DNA of 55,000 nucleotides from assembly GCA_905221605.1 (NCBI GenBank), contig CAJNDS010000080.1, positions 943,955 to 998,954 on the forward strand, given 5' to 3'. Source of the DNA: Symbiodinium natans (Eukaryota; Sar; Dinophyceae; Suessiales; Symbiodiniaceae). Each line of letters opens with the position of its first letter. Within the stretch, counting starts at the first letter, position 1. The position numbers and the translations under genes are program-made. The notes beneath the pieces were generated by a model. That model saw only the letters and a list, made by a program, of their open reading frames with translations. It had not been told where the DNA came from and ran no database searches. Shown piece after piece: positions 27,356 through 34,907 of the stretch.

Positions 27356-27487
27356 CTTAGTTCATGGCTTAGGGTTTAGGGTTTAGGGTTTAGGGTTTAG
27401 GGTTTAGGGTTTAGGGTTTAGGGTTTAGGGTTTAGGCTTTATGACTATTTAAAAATGCAAAATGTTACCCAACTATGACAAAGGTGC
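27356..27487 (-). mobile_element. Introner-like element forming intron 4, with a telomere tract inside
   Basis: On the sense (minus) strand the intron starts GCAC-CTTTGTCATAGTTGGG, a GC donor. It continues with the AACATTTTGCATTTTT segment of the family, then about ten CCCTAAA units (27368-27437), and ends CCATGAACTAAG|GCAC. The ends match those of the 53601-53701 copy. The GCAC at both borders is the likely 4-bp target duplication. The CCTTATTGGGTTTAAG interior of other copies is replaced by the heptamer tract. Confidence 0.78.
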
Positions 27488-27563
27488 TGGTATCGAGCTG
27501 GATGCGCACGTGGACGTCCGGCGCCGTCCCCGACTTAAACACCGGGACGTTCGTGAGCCGGTC
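27488..27563 (-). CDS. Exon 4 of the 26.4-28.4 kb gene
   Basis: Acceptor GGTAGCTGTGCAG. 76 nt read DRLTNVPVFKSGTAPDVHV, RIQLDT plus one base. Phase 0 on entry and phase 1 on exit fit both neighbours. Beta-rich composition, no recognised family. Confidence 0.6.
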
Positions 27564-27610
27564 CTGCACAGCTACCTCGAACCCCAAAAAGGATATGCCT
27601 TCCTTTTTTT

Positions 27611-27706
27611 GGGGTTTAGGGTTTAGGGTTTAGGGTTTAGGGTTTAGGGTTTAGGGTTTAGGGTTTTGGGTTTAGGGTTTAGGGTCTAGGGTCTAGGGTC
27701 TAGGGG
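27611..27706. repeat. Telomere-type tract in intron 3
   Basis: About thirteen TTTAGGG units, including one TTTTGGG and a terminal block of three GTCTAGGG-type variants. It lies between the assigned borders of exons 3 and 4. Confidence 0.95.
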
Positions 27707-27799
27707 AGGGAGGGGGGCGAGGCTTCGATGGAACGTCTTCGCTAAAAGTTCTCAGGAGTGGCAAGGGTCATGAGGCGCCACGACAGTCGCAGTCAGCAC

Positions 27800-27874
27800 T
27801 TGTTGTGGCAGCTCGCAGAGGTGCCGGGGCTCTGCAGGCTTCCCAGAAGAGTACAACCATGCACACTCCGGACG
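27800..27874 (-). CDS. Exon 3 of the 26.4-28.4 kb gene
   Basis: Exactly 75 nt (25 codons) between CCCGAAATGCCAG and GTGCTGAC. Reads RPECAWLYSSGKPAEPRHL then CELPQQ. The phase is 0 at both ends. Heptamer repeats abut the acceptor side, so the tract supplies most of intron 2. Confidence 0.62.
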
Positions 27875-27884
27875 CTGGCATTTC

Positions 27885-27957
27885 GGGTTTAGGGTTTAGG
27901 GTTTAGGGTTTAGGGTTTAGGGTTTAGGGTTTAGGGTTTAGGGTTTAGGGTTTAGGG
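27885..27957. repeat. Telomere-type tract in intron 2
   Basis: About ten TTTAGGG units making up most of a 100-nt intron (27875-27974), with only about 17 nt of unique sequence on the donor side and about 10 on the acceptor side. Confidence 0.95.
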
Positions 27958-27974
27958 AAATTACTTCCAAGCAC

Positions 27975-28087
27975 CTTCAGAACTGGGCAACCCTCCCAGT
28001 CCTTTCCCGTGCCCACGGAGCCCGTGGAAGTGACCGTATGGTCGGGGAGCAGGGCAAAGAGCTCCAGCTCCTTTTGAAAAGCTCGAA
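27975..28087 (-). CDS. Exon 2 of the 26.4-28.4 kb gene
   Basis: Between AACCCTATTCGCAG and GTGCTTGG. The 113 nt encode two bases of a split codon plus 37 codons: RAFQKELELFALLPDHTVTS, TGSVGTGKDWEGCPVLK. The join to exon 1 needs one base carried over, which a GC donor supplies. Confidence 0.62.
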
Positions 28088-28095
28088 CTGCGAAT

Positions 28096-28234
28096 AGGGT
28101 TTAGGGTTTAGGGTTTAGGGTTTAGGGTTTAGGGTTTAGGGTTTAGGGTTTAGGGTTTAGGGTTTAGGGTTTAGGGTTTAGGGTTTAGGGTTTAGGGTTT
28201 AGGGTTTAGGGTTTAGGGTTTAGGGTTTAGGGTA
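28096..28234. repeat. Telomere-type tract in intron 1
   Basis: About twenty uninterrupted TTTAGGG units, one of the longest pure tracts. It fills most of the 218-nt intron between exons 1 and 2. Confidence 0.96.
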
Positions 28235-28305
28235 GAGAATCCTGTTAAAGTACCAGGCTGCCATTCTCTCCTTCCGGCATTTCCAAGTGACTTCTCTACT
28301 TACGC

Positions 28306-28360
28306 CCGGCGCTCCTCGCAGACGCGCTTCTGCAGCCGCCGCAGCCTGGGGGGTAGACAT
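28306..28360 (-). CDS. Exon 1 (start codon) of the 26.4-28.4 kb gene
   Basis: ATG at 28360 in GCACCATGTCT opens MSTPQAAAAAEARLRGAP plus one base. The border is either G|GCGTAAGT (GC donor, keeps frame with exon 2) or GGC|GTAAGT (GT donor, breaks it). The gene then runs through eight proposed exons to about 26425. The product is unknown. Introns 1-4 contain heptamer tracts, all CCCTAAA on the sense strand. The upstream side is the MITE-1 copy at 28376-28489. Confidence 0.6.
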
Positions 28361-28375
28361 GGTGCAGTGAATATG

Positions 28376-28489
28376 TTGGGATGTTCCCCCTGATACTAAC
28401 AGCCTTAGTAGAGATTATACTTGGGGGGGGGGGGGGGGGGGTACGATCATCCCGATTAAGGAATGTTAGTATAAGGGGGACCATCACAA
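28376..28489. mobile_element. MITE-1 element, copy B, directly upstream of a start codon
   Basis: TTGGGATGTTCCCCCTGATA at the left and GTATAAGGGGGACCATCACAA at the right form a slightly diverged inverted repeat. An 19-G run lies in the centre next to TACGATCATCCCGATTAAGG. It ends 16 bp upstream of the ATG at 28360. Confidence 0.78.
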
Positions 28490-28930
28490 GTTATGTGAAG
28501 GGTTTCTGGGGCAACCCGAGGATGCTGATGGAGCTAGCCGATACTGGGTGACTTAACGTGACATCGCAACCAGGGAGTCAAAGAGAGGTAGAGTTTACCA
28601 TAGTTCCCAAACCCCAAACCTCAAATCCCAAACCCTAAACCCTAAACCCTGAACCCCAAACCCTAAACCCTAAACCCTAAACCCCAAACCCTTAACCCTA
28701 AACCCTAGGTGTCTGCAGGTTCTTGCCGGGCTTGCCCCAATGTGCAAGGTCAAGTTCTGATCAGCACTCAACCAAAAAAAAAGTTTCTCACAGAGTTCAT
28801 GCCTCCGCCGCTGTAGAGGCGCAGGGTTTAGGGTTTAGGGTTTGGGGTTTGGGGTTTGGGGTTTGGGGTTTGGGGTTTAGGGTTTAGGGTTTAGGGTTTG
28901 TATCATTTGGTATCCATGCTCTGCTTGAAT
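28490..28930. other. Telomere-type clusters, no supported gene
   Basis: CCCTAAA/CCCCAAA cluster at about 28602-28708 and TTTAGGG/TTTGGGG cluster at about 28822-28898. The island between has no convincing frame. Confidence 0.5.
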
Positions 28931-29009
28931 CATTGAACTCCAAGGGCAACAAGCGGTGGTTGACCTGGCAAGATACACATTGCCCCGTCACTCCGCTGCA
29001 CTCTTTATA

Positions 29010-29095
29010 TTACACTCCTCACACTCCTCCTCACACTCCTCCTCACACTCCTCCTTACACTCCTCCTTACACTCCTCCTTACACTGTTACACACT
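29010..29095. repeat. Tandem CACTCCTCC(T)TCA/TTA repeats
   Basis: About seven 12-bp units of ACACTCCTCCTC and ACACTCCTCCTT. Thr/Pro and Ser/His frames over it are artefacts. Confidence 0.9.
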
Positions 29096-29137
29096 CCTCC
29101 CACTCCATTGCCCTCCGTTATGCTCTGTTAGGCTATA

Positions 29138-29569
29138 TTACACATCGCGGCAACCCACATAGCTGCAACCAAGTAGCACTCCGTCCGAGCTGTTCGGACC
29201 GCTTGACAGCATCCCCTTCAGCTTCTCATCCAGCTCCACGGGCACGGTCGCCTGAAAAAACCGAACGCAAGCAGCCAGCGCCAAACACTGTCCGGACAAG
29301 TATCCGAGTTCCTGATGGGAGGTTTGGGTGAGTGCGGCTGCGCGCTGCGCTCGCGGAGTGCTGGCAGCGCGCTGGCGGAGCGCTGCGCTGCTCTGGCTTG
29401 TTACAGCGTTGTTCTTTCGCGCACACGGCAAGGAGTCGGGCATGTGAGCGCCAACACTGAGAATGCACTGAGACCCTTCCGAAAACACGATGTAGGACCG
29501 TCGGAGGGGTGCTTTGAAACAGGGGCTGCGCTCGGAGAACTCTCCCCAGAACCAGGCCCAGCACAGCAC
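29138..29569 (-). CDS. Candidate exon(s), unknown protein
   Basis: A 143-codon minus-strand frame. Its 3' part (QELGYLSGQCLALAACVRFF, QATVPVELDEKLKGMLSSG, PNSSDGVLLGCSYVGC) is protein-like. The 5' part is less so, and a plus-strand frame (29315-29722) is also open. No domain was recognised. Confidence 0.3.
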   Translation of the reverse strand: MLCWAWFWGEFSERSPCFKAPLRRSYIVFSEGSQCILSVGAHMPDSLPCARKNNAVTSQSSAALRQRAASTPRAQRAAALTQTSHQELGYLSGQCLALAACVRFFQATVPVELDEKLKGMLSSGPNSSDGVLLGCSYVGCRDV

Positions 29570-29644
29570 CCTGCAGGGGGCCTCTTGTTCTGCGGCCCCT
29601 GCAGATCCACATGGTGCCTGCGGATTGATGGGTGTCGTGCGAGG

Positions 29645-29863
29645 TTAGTGAATTCTAGCGTGACTCCTGGAATTGCAGTGCATAGCAGTCACATGATAAG
29701 CAAGAGCATCTCTCTCGCCTGACGTTCTGCTTGGCGCTTTGCCGGGCGCTCTGCTTGGCGCTCTGCCGGGCGCCCTGAAGGGCTCAACGGCTGCTCTGGT
29801 CGCACGAGTTGAGACCGCTGGGACTGCGAGAGCTCCTTGCCAACAGTGGCATGTTGTTTTCAA
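29645..29863 (-). CDS. Candidate exon with RAPGKAPSR repeats
   Basis: The minus-strand frame reads CHCWQGALAVPAVSTRATRA, AVEPFRAPGRAPSRAPGKAP, then SRTSGERDALAYHVTAMHC. The Ala/Pro/Arg repeat comes from a tandem GGCGCTCTGC(C/T) microduplication. It may be coding or repeat-derived. Confidence 0.28.
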   Translation of the reverse strand: MKTTCHCWQGALAVPAVSTRATRAAVEPFRAPGRAPSRAPGKAPSRTSGERDALAYHVTAMHCNSRSHARIH

Positions 29864-29869
29864 GGGCCC

Positions 29870-30983
29870 AGGGTTTAGGTTGCACAGTCTCAGCTGACAC
29901 CTAAATCCATGATTTCGTCAGACCGATCAGCCCAAACCAGGCCAAAGAAAGCCTAAAGCGGCGGCACGGTCCTGGTGCGATCCGTTTTGTGGCATCGCCT
30001 GGGTTGCTATTGGCTTTACGGAGGTATCCCGAAAGTTTTGCATGGTGCCGCATGTAGCAGGAGTAGTTTGGGTTCAGAGTTTAACACCCACCCCGAACCG
30101 CTTTGAAGCTCGGCAATTGATGTTGAAGACGCGACACATGAGATTCTCTTACGATGCCTGCAAAACGCAAAACTTGACGGTGAGTCCACCGAGGCGAAGG
30201 CCCGTTCTGCACGTGACAAGGAGGCCCCGCTCAGGCGGGCCTGCGTTGCTACCAGGGGGAGCAGGGTTTAGGGTTTCGGGTTTAGGGTTTAGGGTTTATA
30301 GGGTTTAGGGTTTAGGGTTTAGGGTCTAGGGCTTACGGGGTTTTGGGGGGTTTTGGGGGTTTGGGTGGGGCTTAAGGGGTTTTGGGGGCTTCGGGTGATT
30401 GATGCGGGCTTAGGGGTTTGGGGGTTTTTGTGTGTTTGGTGGTTTTAGGGGGTTTGGGGGGGTTTTAAGGGTTTGCAGGGTTTTGGGTGGTTTTAAAAAA
30501 ATCGGCCAGAAGTGGAACCCTAAACCCTAAACCCTAAAACCTGGCCTTCTGCTAAAAGCCCCAAACTCTCGATTCACAACTGCAAGAAGAAGGCGGGGCC
30601 ACAGGTTAGGGGGCAGGGCCTCTTCTTAGGGCGTAGGGCTGAGTGAGGGCTTGGGGCTTAGGGCTTTGGGGGCTTTGGTTAGGGCTTAAGGGCTTAGGGC
30701 TTAGGGCTTAGGGCCTAGGGCTTAGGGCTTAGGGCTTAGGGCTGAGGGCTTGGGGCTTAGGGCTTTGGGGCTTTGGGGCTTTGGGGCTTAGGGCTGAAGG
30801 CTTAAGGCGTAGGGCTTCGGGCTTAGGCTTAGGGCTGAGTGTTCCAAGTCTGGGGTTTGGGATTTGGGAGGGTTTAGGGTTAGGCTGCTCCTCTCCACTG
30901 CTTGCACGCTTTGGAAGTCCACATCTCAAACGCAGGTTTCCGTCATCCGGACCGCAGCAGATCTCCTGAACCCTAAACCCTAA
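29870..30983. other. Stretch without a supported gene; degenerate telomere-like DNA
   Basis: A unique island (29890-30260) has open frames on both strands without a domain. From 30265 to 30500 and 30600 to 30890 there is G-rich degenerate heptamer DNA (TTTGGGG, CTTAGGG, TTTAGGGG variants). Two and a half CCCTAAA units (30966-30983) immediately precede the retroelement. Confidence 0.5.
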
Positions 30984-31158
30984 TTGTGCCCTTAACGCTT
31001 TCGGTCCGTTGCCTCAGTGCCAAAAACGAGTCTGCTGCCCCATACCTTTTTGGCTGCCGATTTATATGGAAGTGCACTGAGTAGAGAATCCTTGCATCAG
31101 CCTCTTTCAAGATCAAGAGGTTCCGGTTGAAAGAAACAGCTGGAATAGCAACAGACCC
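30984..31158 (-). repeat. Split direct repeat Y, outer copy (3' end of element)
   Basis: Starts TTGTGCCCTTAACGC at the left element boundary and ends GCAACAGACCC. By eye it is identical to 31338-31512. Confidence 0.9.
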
Positions 31159-31191
31159 TCAGCACAGGGCGGGAGTCGAAGACAAGGGCGG

Positions 31192-31337
31192 GCTTTGATG
31201 TGCATGCCTTCACGGAGCTTGCAGCCAAAATCAGAAACGAGGACGCTCAGCAGCTGCCGCCAGATCTCATGCTGCGTCTGCATTTCTTCAGTCTTGAAAC
31301 TGCCACTTGCACCGCTCAAATGCACAATATCCCTTCA
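31192..31337 (-). repeat. Split direct repeat X, inner copy
   Basis: Runs from GCTTTGATGTGCATGCC to ATATCCCTTCA and is repeated at 34234-34379 (GCTTTGATGCGCATGCC...). It abuts the inner Y copy at 31337/31338. A 33-nt spacer separates it from the outer Y copy. Confidence 0.9.
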
Positions 31338-31860
31338 TTGTGCCCTTAACGCTTTCGGTCCGTTGCCTCAGTGCCAAAAACGAGTCTGCTGCCCCATACC
31401 TTTTTGGCTGCCGATTTATATGGAAGTGCACTGAGTAGAGAATCCTTGCATCAGCCTCTTTCAAGATCAAGAGGTTCCGGTTGAAAGAAACAGCTGGAAT
31501 AGCAACAGACCCACCCCATATGTGCACTGGCTGCAACTGCTGGCAGATAGCAGCCGCAAATTCATGTGAATCCCAGCTCCAAAAGCCGTAAAGAGCCAGA
31601 GATTCCTGCAGGAGTCTTGCTGCTGCTTGGCACGGCACTGCATCAAGCAGCCGGCGCGAACTGTTCGAAAGTTCTCGCGTCAAGAAGCAGAAAGGCTGCA
31701 GCTTCTTCCTGTGCACCCGAAGTGCCTTTTGGCAGGAAGGCTTCCCGACTCCACCAATCAGCCACGAAGGCCCGGAACGGCAGAGCGAGCGTCTGCACTT
31801 CCACATGGAAACGAACAAAACTGTAAAGGTGGCGCAGATAGAGGCTCCAATTTTGCACAT
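31288..31860 (-). CDS. Second ORF of the retroelement, unrecognised
   Basis: A 190-codon frame downstream of the RT ORF, in a different frame. It starts 48 nt after the RT stop and runs through the inner Y repeat into X. It includes CQAAARLLQESLALYGFWSW, DSHEFAAAICQQLQPVHIWG and FNRNLLILKEADARILYSVH. I see no R-H-x-x-R-Y tyrosine-recombinase signature, though the position is where that gene would lie. It could be a remnant, a truncated N-terminal piece, or a chance frame. Confidence 0.4.
   Translation of the reverse strand: MCKIGASICATFTVLFVSMWKCRRSLCRSGPSWLIGGVGKPSCQKALRVHRKKLQPFCFLTRELSNSSRRLLDAVPCQAAARLLQESLALYGFWSWDSHEFAAAICQQLQPVHIWGGSVAIPAVSFNRNLLILKEADARILYSVHFHINRQPKRYGAADSFLALRQRTESVKGTMKGYCAFERCKWQFQD
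31338..31512 (-). repeat. Split direct repeat Y, inner copy
   Basis: Second copy of the 175-bp unit, directly following the inner X repeat. The X-Y junction (CCCTTCA-TTGTGCCC) joins the two element termini as they would be in a circular intermediate. Confidence 0.9.
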
Positions 31861-31907
31861 CCAGCTCGAATCAAGCGGAGATTGGGGCCAACAGCACCAT
31901 TGTCACA

Positions 31908-34178
31908 TTAACATGGGGCGGGGCGGCGCCGTCGCACACCCCGTGAAGGATCATCGCTGGGATTTTCCTGCGAGGGCACGAGAACCAAATGAACCAAAAG
32001 GTCGCCTGCCATCTCCAACGCTGCCGCTTTGCGCAAAAGCTTGTTCAACACAGAAGAAGAACGCCCCTTCGCTGCTGCGCCCTGAAGAACTGTGGAGTCA
32101 ACCAGGACCACAACACGTGTGCAGTGCCTTTTTCGAGAACGCAAAATCCAGCGAAGAAGTAGCACGAATGCTTCCGTCTCGAGGATGTTTATGTGGGCGG
32201 AGTGACGCTTGCGGATGCTGAAAACCTGCACGAAGGAACTCATAGGAAGGTCCAAATGATGAGCCTGTCCCAGTCTTGACTTCAGTTCTTCGTACGCCGC
32301 TCCACCGTCCAGGACGACATAATCGCCCTGCTTCTCAGCCACGCGGGCAATGCGTCTGACAACATTGACCGGCACCCTGGCGACAGCTGCACCAAAGCCA
32401 AACTCAGTGCTGGCGTCTGACGCGCATATGAGCGGCAGAAATGGTCTGGAAAGGTCCGCCACCCAAAAAATGCTTAAAAGCAAACTGATGAGGAGCTCCT
32501 GCAGAACTCTCGCTGGTATCCGCTGTGGCACGTCCTGGACCTGCTGGACGAAGGCATAAACAGTCTCGTACACAGACAACTTCTGCCGTCTCAGTAGGTC
32601 ATACCACTGCAGCGTACTCAGAAGACCATGCACGGCTTTGGGCGATTGCTTCCGAGCAGCAATCAAGTAGAAGAAGGACACAAACATGGCAAGGCATCGC
32701 CCAGGAGGCACTCCCAACCTTTGTCCTTCTTCAAAAGCAACTCCCACGCAGGTCGCATTGAGTTCATCGTTCACATCCTTGGCGGAATTTTTCAGCACGC
32801 CTGCTTCAAGCATGACTTGGTCAAGACGGCTAGCTGCCGCTGCAGAAACTCCCGGACCAGCGTTGCTGAAGATCATCACGTCATCAGTGGCCGCGCCGAA
32901 GGTCAGCTCGAACGAGCAGGGAGTAGCAGCGTCACAAGAGAGCACCTGCTCCTCGGAGAGCCCCGCAGACTGACAAAGGTTCAGCAACTTCTCCTGCGCA
33001 ACAAAACTTGACCAAGAGAATCCCATCGGCCAAACCAGGCTGACAGGAAACAGTGCGCTGTCCAATCCAATCTCACCGTCAAAGCTGCTTATCAAGTGAG
33101 ATTGCACCTCCTTCATTGACATGCCGCCTGTTGTCGTCAGATCTGCCACCGTCACTGGTGGACGTCCCATCCACTGTCGGAGGGCACCTGGAAGAATCAG
33201 TTGGTCAAACCAGCACCTAGCATCTCGCTTGCTCACACGCTGTGGATTTTCGGGACTGGCTTCCAAATAAAGCAAAGCAGTGGGTGAAGCAAGGTGACGC
33301 GGCTTTGGCGGCGGAATGGCGGCCTGAGACACCTTCTGACCATGCCACACCTCTCGTTGCCGCTGCGTGCCGGGCTTTCCAACACAGAGCACGGTGCCTC
33401 CACCATGCACAGAACCGGCCAAGCCAATCTTTCCAGAACGCAACTGCCTGCAAACTAGCTTGACGTACTCGGCCTGCTCACCTGCCGAAAAACTCTCAAA
33501 GCAGTGCAAGTCGGCGGGCGCCTGGGCAAACAGCTGACTCGGATCTTGGAGCACTTTCTGCACTTCCTCTGGCAAACATTCAAGCGTCGAACAAAGCCCT
33601 GATTGCTCGAGCACGTCGACCTTTTCCGCGCTGAGGTCGCCATACCTGGGGCCTTGCGGCCGGTCGACGTGCAGAACCCAGTCAGGCAACAGGTGCTCCC
33701 AAGTGCCTGGCAACGGCTCTTGCAGGCGCTGTGCAAGGTCACACGTGCGTGACACCACCCGAGCCACAACGTCCAGCTGAGCAGCAGTGTGAGCTGAGGG
33801 GACCCCGATGGCCGGATGCACGTTGTAAATGAAGTTCAAAGCTGTGATGACGGCGCGGCCAAAACAAGCGATGATTTTCCAATGCAACGAGATCATATTG
33901 TCTGGACGGAGGTGATCCGGAATCACAGGTGCCAGTGGGAAGATGTCCCGTTGACGAGTGCTTCTTCCAGATCCAACTGTTTGCAGCTGTCGCGCAAACC
34001 TGCTGAAGGTGCCAGGCAACTCACTCACCAGCTGTGTCAAGCGCCACAAAAGCCAGATTCTGTCTGTCGGACAAGCGGAATACTGCTGACTGCGAAGTGT
34101 GTGCCACGCATGTTTTCTGAGTCTGTTTCGCCTACGGCTTGCAGGCGACCTATACTTCATCCAACAAAGTAGGCTCAC
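31908..34178 (-). CDS. Reverse transcriptase-RNase H polyprotein of DIRS type
   Basis: 756 codons from an alternative GTG; the first ATG is at 34160, seven codons in. Residues 1-300 are a poorly conserved N-terminal region. RT motifs: A at 317-326 (KRDARCWFDQ, Asp319), B at 381-392 (LVWPMGFSWSSF) and C at 430-437 (ATDDVMIF, Asp432/433). RNase H follows: Asp588 (CASDAST), Glu667 (HINILETEA), Asp694 (VLVDST) and Asp742/743 (NPSDDPSRG), all catalytic acids present. The HINILE and NPSDDPSR motifs are typical of DIRS/Ngaro RNase H rather than of LINE elements. The frame is intact, so the element is recent or constrained. Confidence 0.9.
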   Translation of the reverse strand: MSLLCWMKYRSPASRRRNRLRKHAWHTLRSQQYSACPTDRIWLLWRLTQLVSELPGTFSRFARQLQTVGSGRSTRQRDIFPLAPVIPDHLRPDNMISLHWKIIACFGRAVITALNFIYNVHPAIGVPSAHTAAQLDVVARVVSRTCDLAQRLQEPLPGTWEHLLPDWVLHVDRPQGPRYGDLSAEKVDVLEQSGLCSTLECLPEEVQKVLQDPSQLFAQAPADLHCFESFSAGEQAEYVKLVCRQLRSGKIGLAGSVHGGGTVLCVGKPGTQRQREVWHGQKVSQAAIPPPKPRHLASPTALLYLEASPENPQRVSKRDARCWFDQLILPGALRQWMGRPPVTVADLTTTGGMSMKEVQSHLISSFDGEIGLDSALFPVSLVWPMGFSWSSFVAQEKLLNLCQSAGLSEEQVLSCDAATPCSFELTFGAATDDVMIFSNAGPGVSAAAASRLDQVMLEAGVLKNSAKDVNDELNATCVGVAFEEGQRLGVPPGRCLAMFVSFFYLIAARKQSPKAVHGLLSTLQWYDLLRRQKLSVYETVYAFVQQVQDVPQRIPARVLQELLISLLLSIFWVADLSRPFLPLICASDASTEFGFGAAVARVPVNVVRRIARVAEKQGDYVVLDGGAAYEELKSRLGQAHHLDLPMSSFVQVFSIRKRHSAHINILETEAFVLLLRWILRSRKRHCTRVVVLVDSTVLQGAAAKGRSSSVLNKLLRKAAALEMAGDLLVHLVLVPSQENPSDDPSRGVRRRRPAPC

Positions 34179-34181
34179 AGC

Positions 34182-34367
34182 TCAGGGCTTGGAATCACAT
34201 GGCAAACCCCCTCCCCCCCATGGCTGGCAGCACGCTTTGATGCGCATGCCTTCACGGAGCTTGCAGCCAAAATCAGAAACGAGGACGCTCAGCAGCTGCC
34301 GCCAGATCTCATGCTGCGTCTGCATTTCTTCAGTCTTGAAACTGCCACTTGCACCGCTCAAATGCAC
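34182..34367 (-). CDS. Short leader ORF in the X repeat, in frame with the RT
   Basis: 61 codons from an ATG at 34367 (SFKTEEMQTQHEIWRQLLSV, SDFGCKLREGMRIK) end in TGA at 34184-34182. The following codons are in the same frame as the RT ORF. A single stop codon therefore separates leader and RT, so either translation restarts, the stop is suppressed, or the leader is incidental. The repeat copy at 31192-31337 encodes the same N-terminal part. Confidence 0.45.
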   Translation of the reverse strand: MHLSGASGSFKTEEMQTQHEIWRQLLSVLVSDFGCKLREGMRIKACCQPWGGGGLPCDSKP

Positions 34368-34379
34368 AATATCCCTTCA
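34234..34379 (-). repeat. Split direct repeat X, outer copy (5' end of element)
   Basis: 146 bp matching 31192-31337. Its outer end ...ATATCCCTTCA abuts ACCCTAAA repeats. Confidence 0.9.
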
Positions 34380-34457
34380 ACCCTAAACCCTAAACCCTAA
34401 ACCCTAAACCCTAAACCCCAAACCCTAAACCCTAAGCCCTAAACCCTAAACCCTAAA
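34380..34457. repeat. Interstitial telomere-type tract, CCCTAAA orientation, target of the retroelement
   Basis: About eleven units (one CCCCAAA, one CCCTAAG) starting at the element boundary. The two and a half units left of 30984 are in register with it. Confidence 0.95.
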
Positions 34458-34615
34458 GCGGCGTGCCTCGCTGTCCCGCCGCTGAGCAGGCTGCTGCGCG
34501 AAGGGCTGGATTGCAGTTCGAAGCTCCTTGAAAGGCAGCACCTGGCTCATGAAGGTTCGTGGTACTTATGAACCCAGGGTTTAGGGTTTAGGGTTTAGGG
34601 TTTAGGGTTTAGGGT

Positions 34616-34801
34616 TTAGGGTTTAGGGTACGGTATGATAGCCATGTTGGGGCACTTCAGGGGCTTAGTTGTAGGGTGGGTTCTAAGCACCTCTGGAGGA
34701 CCCAGAGACCTAACGGACAAAGGCAACTCAAGGAATGGCATGGTGGATGGCTCATTCTTCACCATGTCAGCTCTTGGCTCACACAGGGCGTGCAACGCCA
34801 A
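34616..34801 (-). CDS. Candidate exon, unknown protein
   Basis: The minus-strand frame reads ALHALCEPRADMVKNEPSTM, PFLELPLSVRSLGPPEVLRT and HPTTKPLKCPNMAI. It fills the island between a TTTAGGG tract (34576-34628) and a CCCTAAA tract (34799-34869). The ATG at 34801 abuts the tract and may not be the real start. Confidence 0.35.
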   Translation of the reverse strand: MALHALCEPRADMVKNEPSTMPFLELPLSVRSLGPPEVLRTHPTTKPLKCPNMAIIPYPKP

Positions 34802-34907
34802 ACCCTAAACCCTAAACCCTAAACCCTACACCCTAAACCCTAAACCCTAAACCCTAAACCCTAAACCCTGCGTCTCTCGGATAGGAGTACTCAATCAGTG
34901 GCCCTAC

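Larger units (their letters stand above)
30984..34379 (-). mobile_element. DIRS-order retroelement with PAT/Ngaro-type split direct repeats
   Basis: On the coding (minus) strand the order is X (34379-34234), ORFs, Y (31512-31338), X (31337-31192), Y (31158-30984). This is the A1-ORF-B1-A2-B2 pattern of split direct repeats. The inner Y-X pair abuts without a gap, equivalent to the circle junction. The two Y copies look identical over 175 bp and the two X copies differ at one seen position in 146 bp. Flanks are ...CCCTAA and ACCCTAAA..., so removal of the element restores a perfect heptamer tract and no target duplication is present, as for tyrosine-recombinase elements. At 3.4 kb it is short, and no recombinase ORF was found. 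Confidence 0.85.

Noticed and set aside
28933-29331. Thr/Pro and Ser/His repeat proteins
   Set aside because: Derived from the 12-bp CACTCCTCCTCA tandem repeat.
31566-32761. Plus-strand open frames across the retroelement
   Set aside because: They are antisense shadows of the RT-RNase H and second ORF. The catalytic motifs are on the minus strand.
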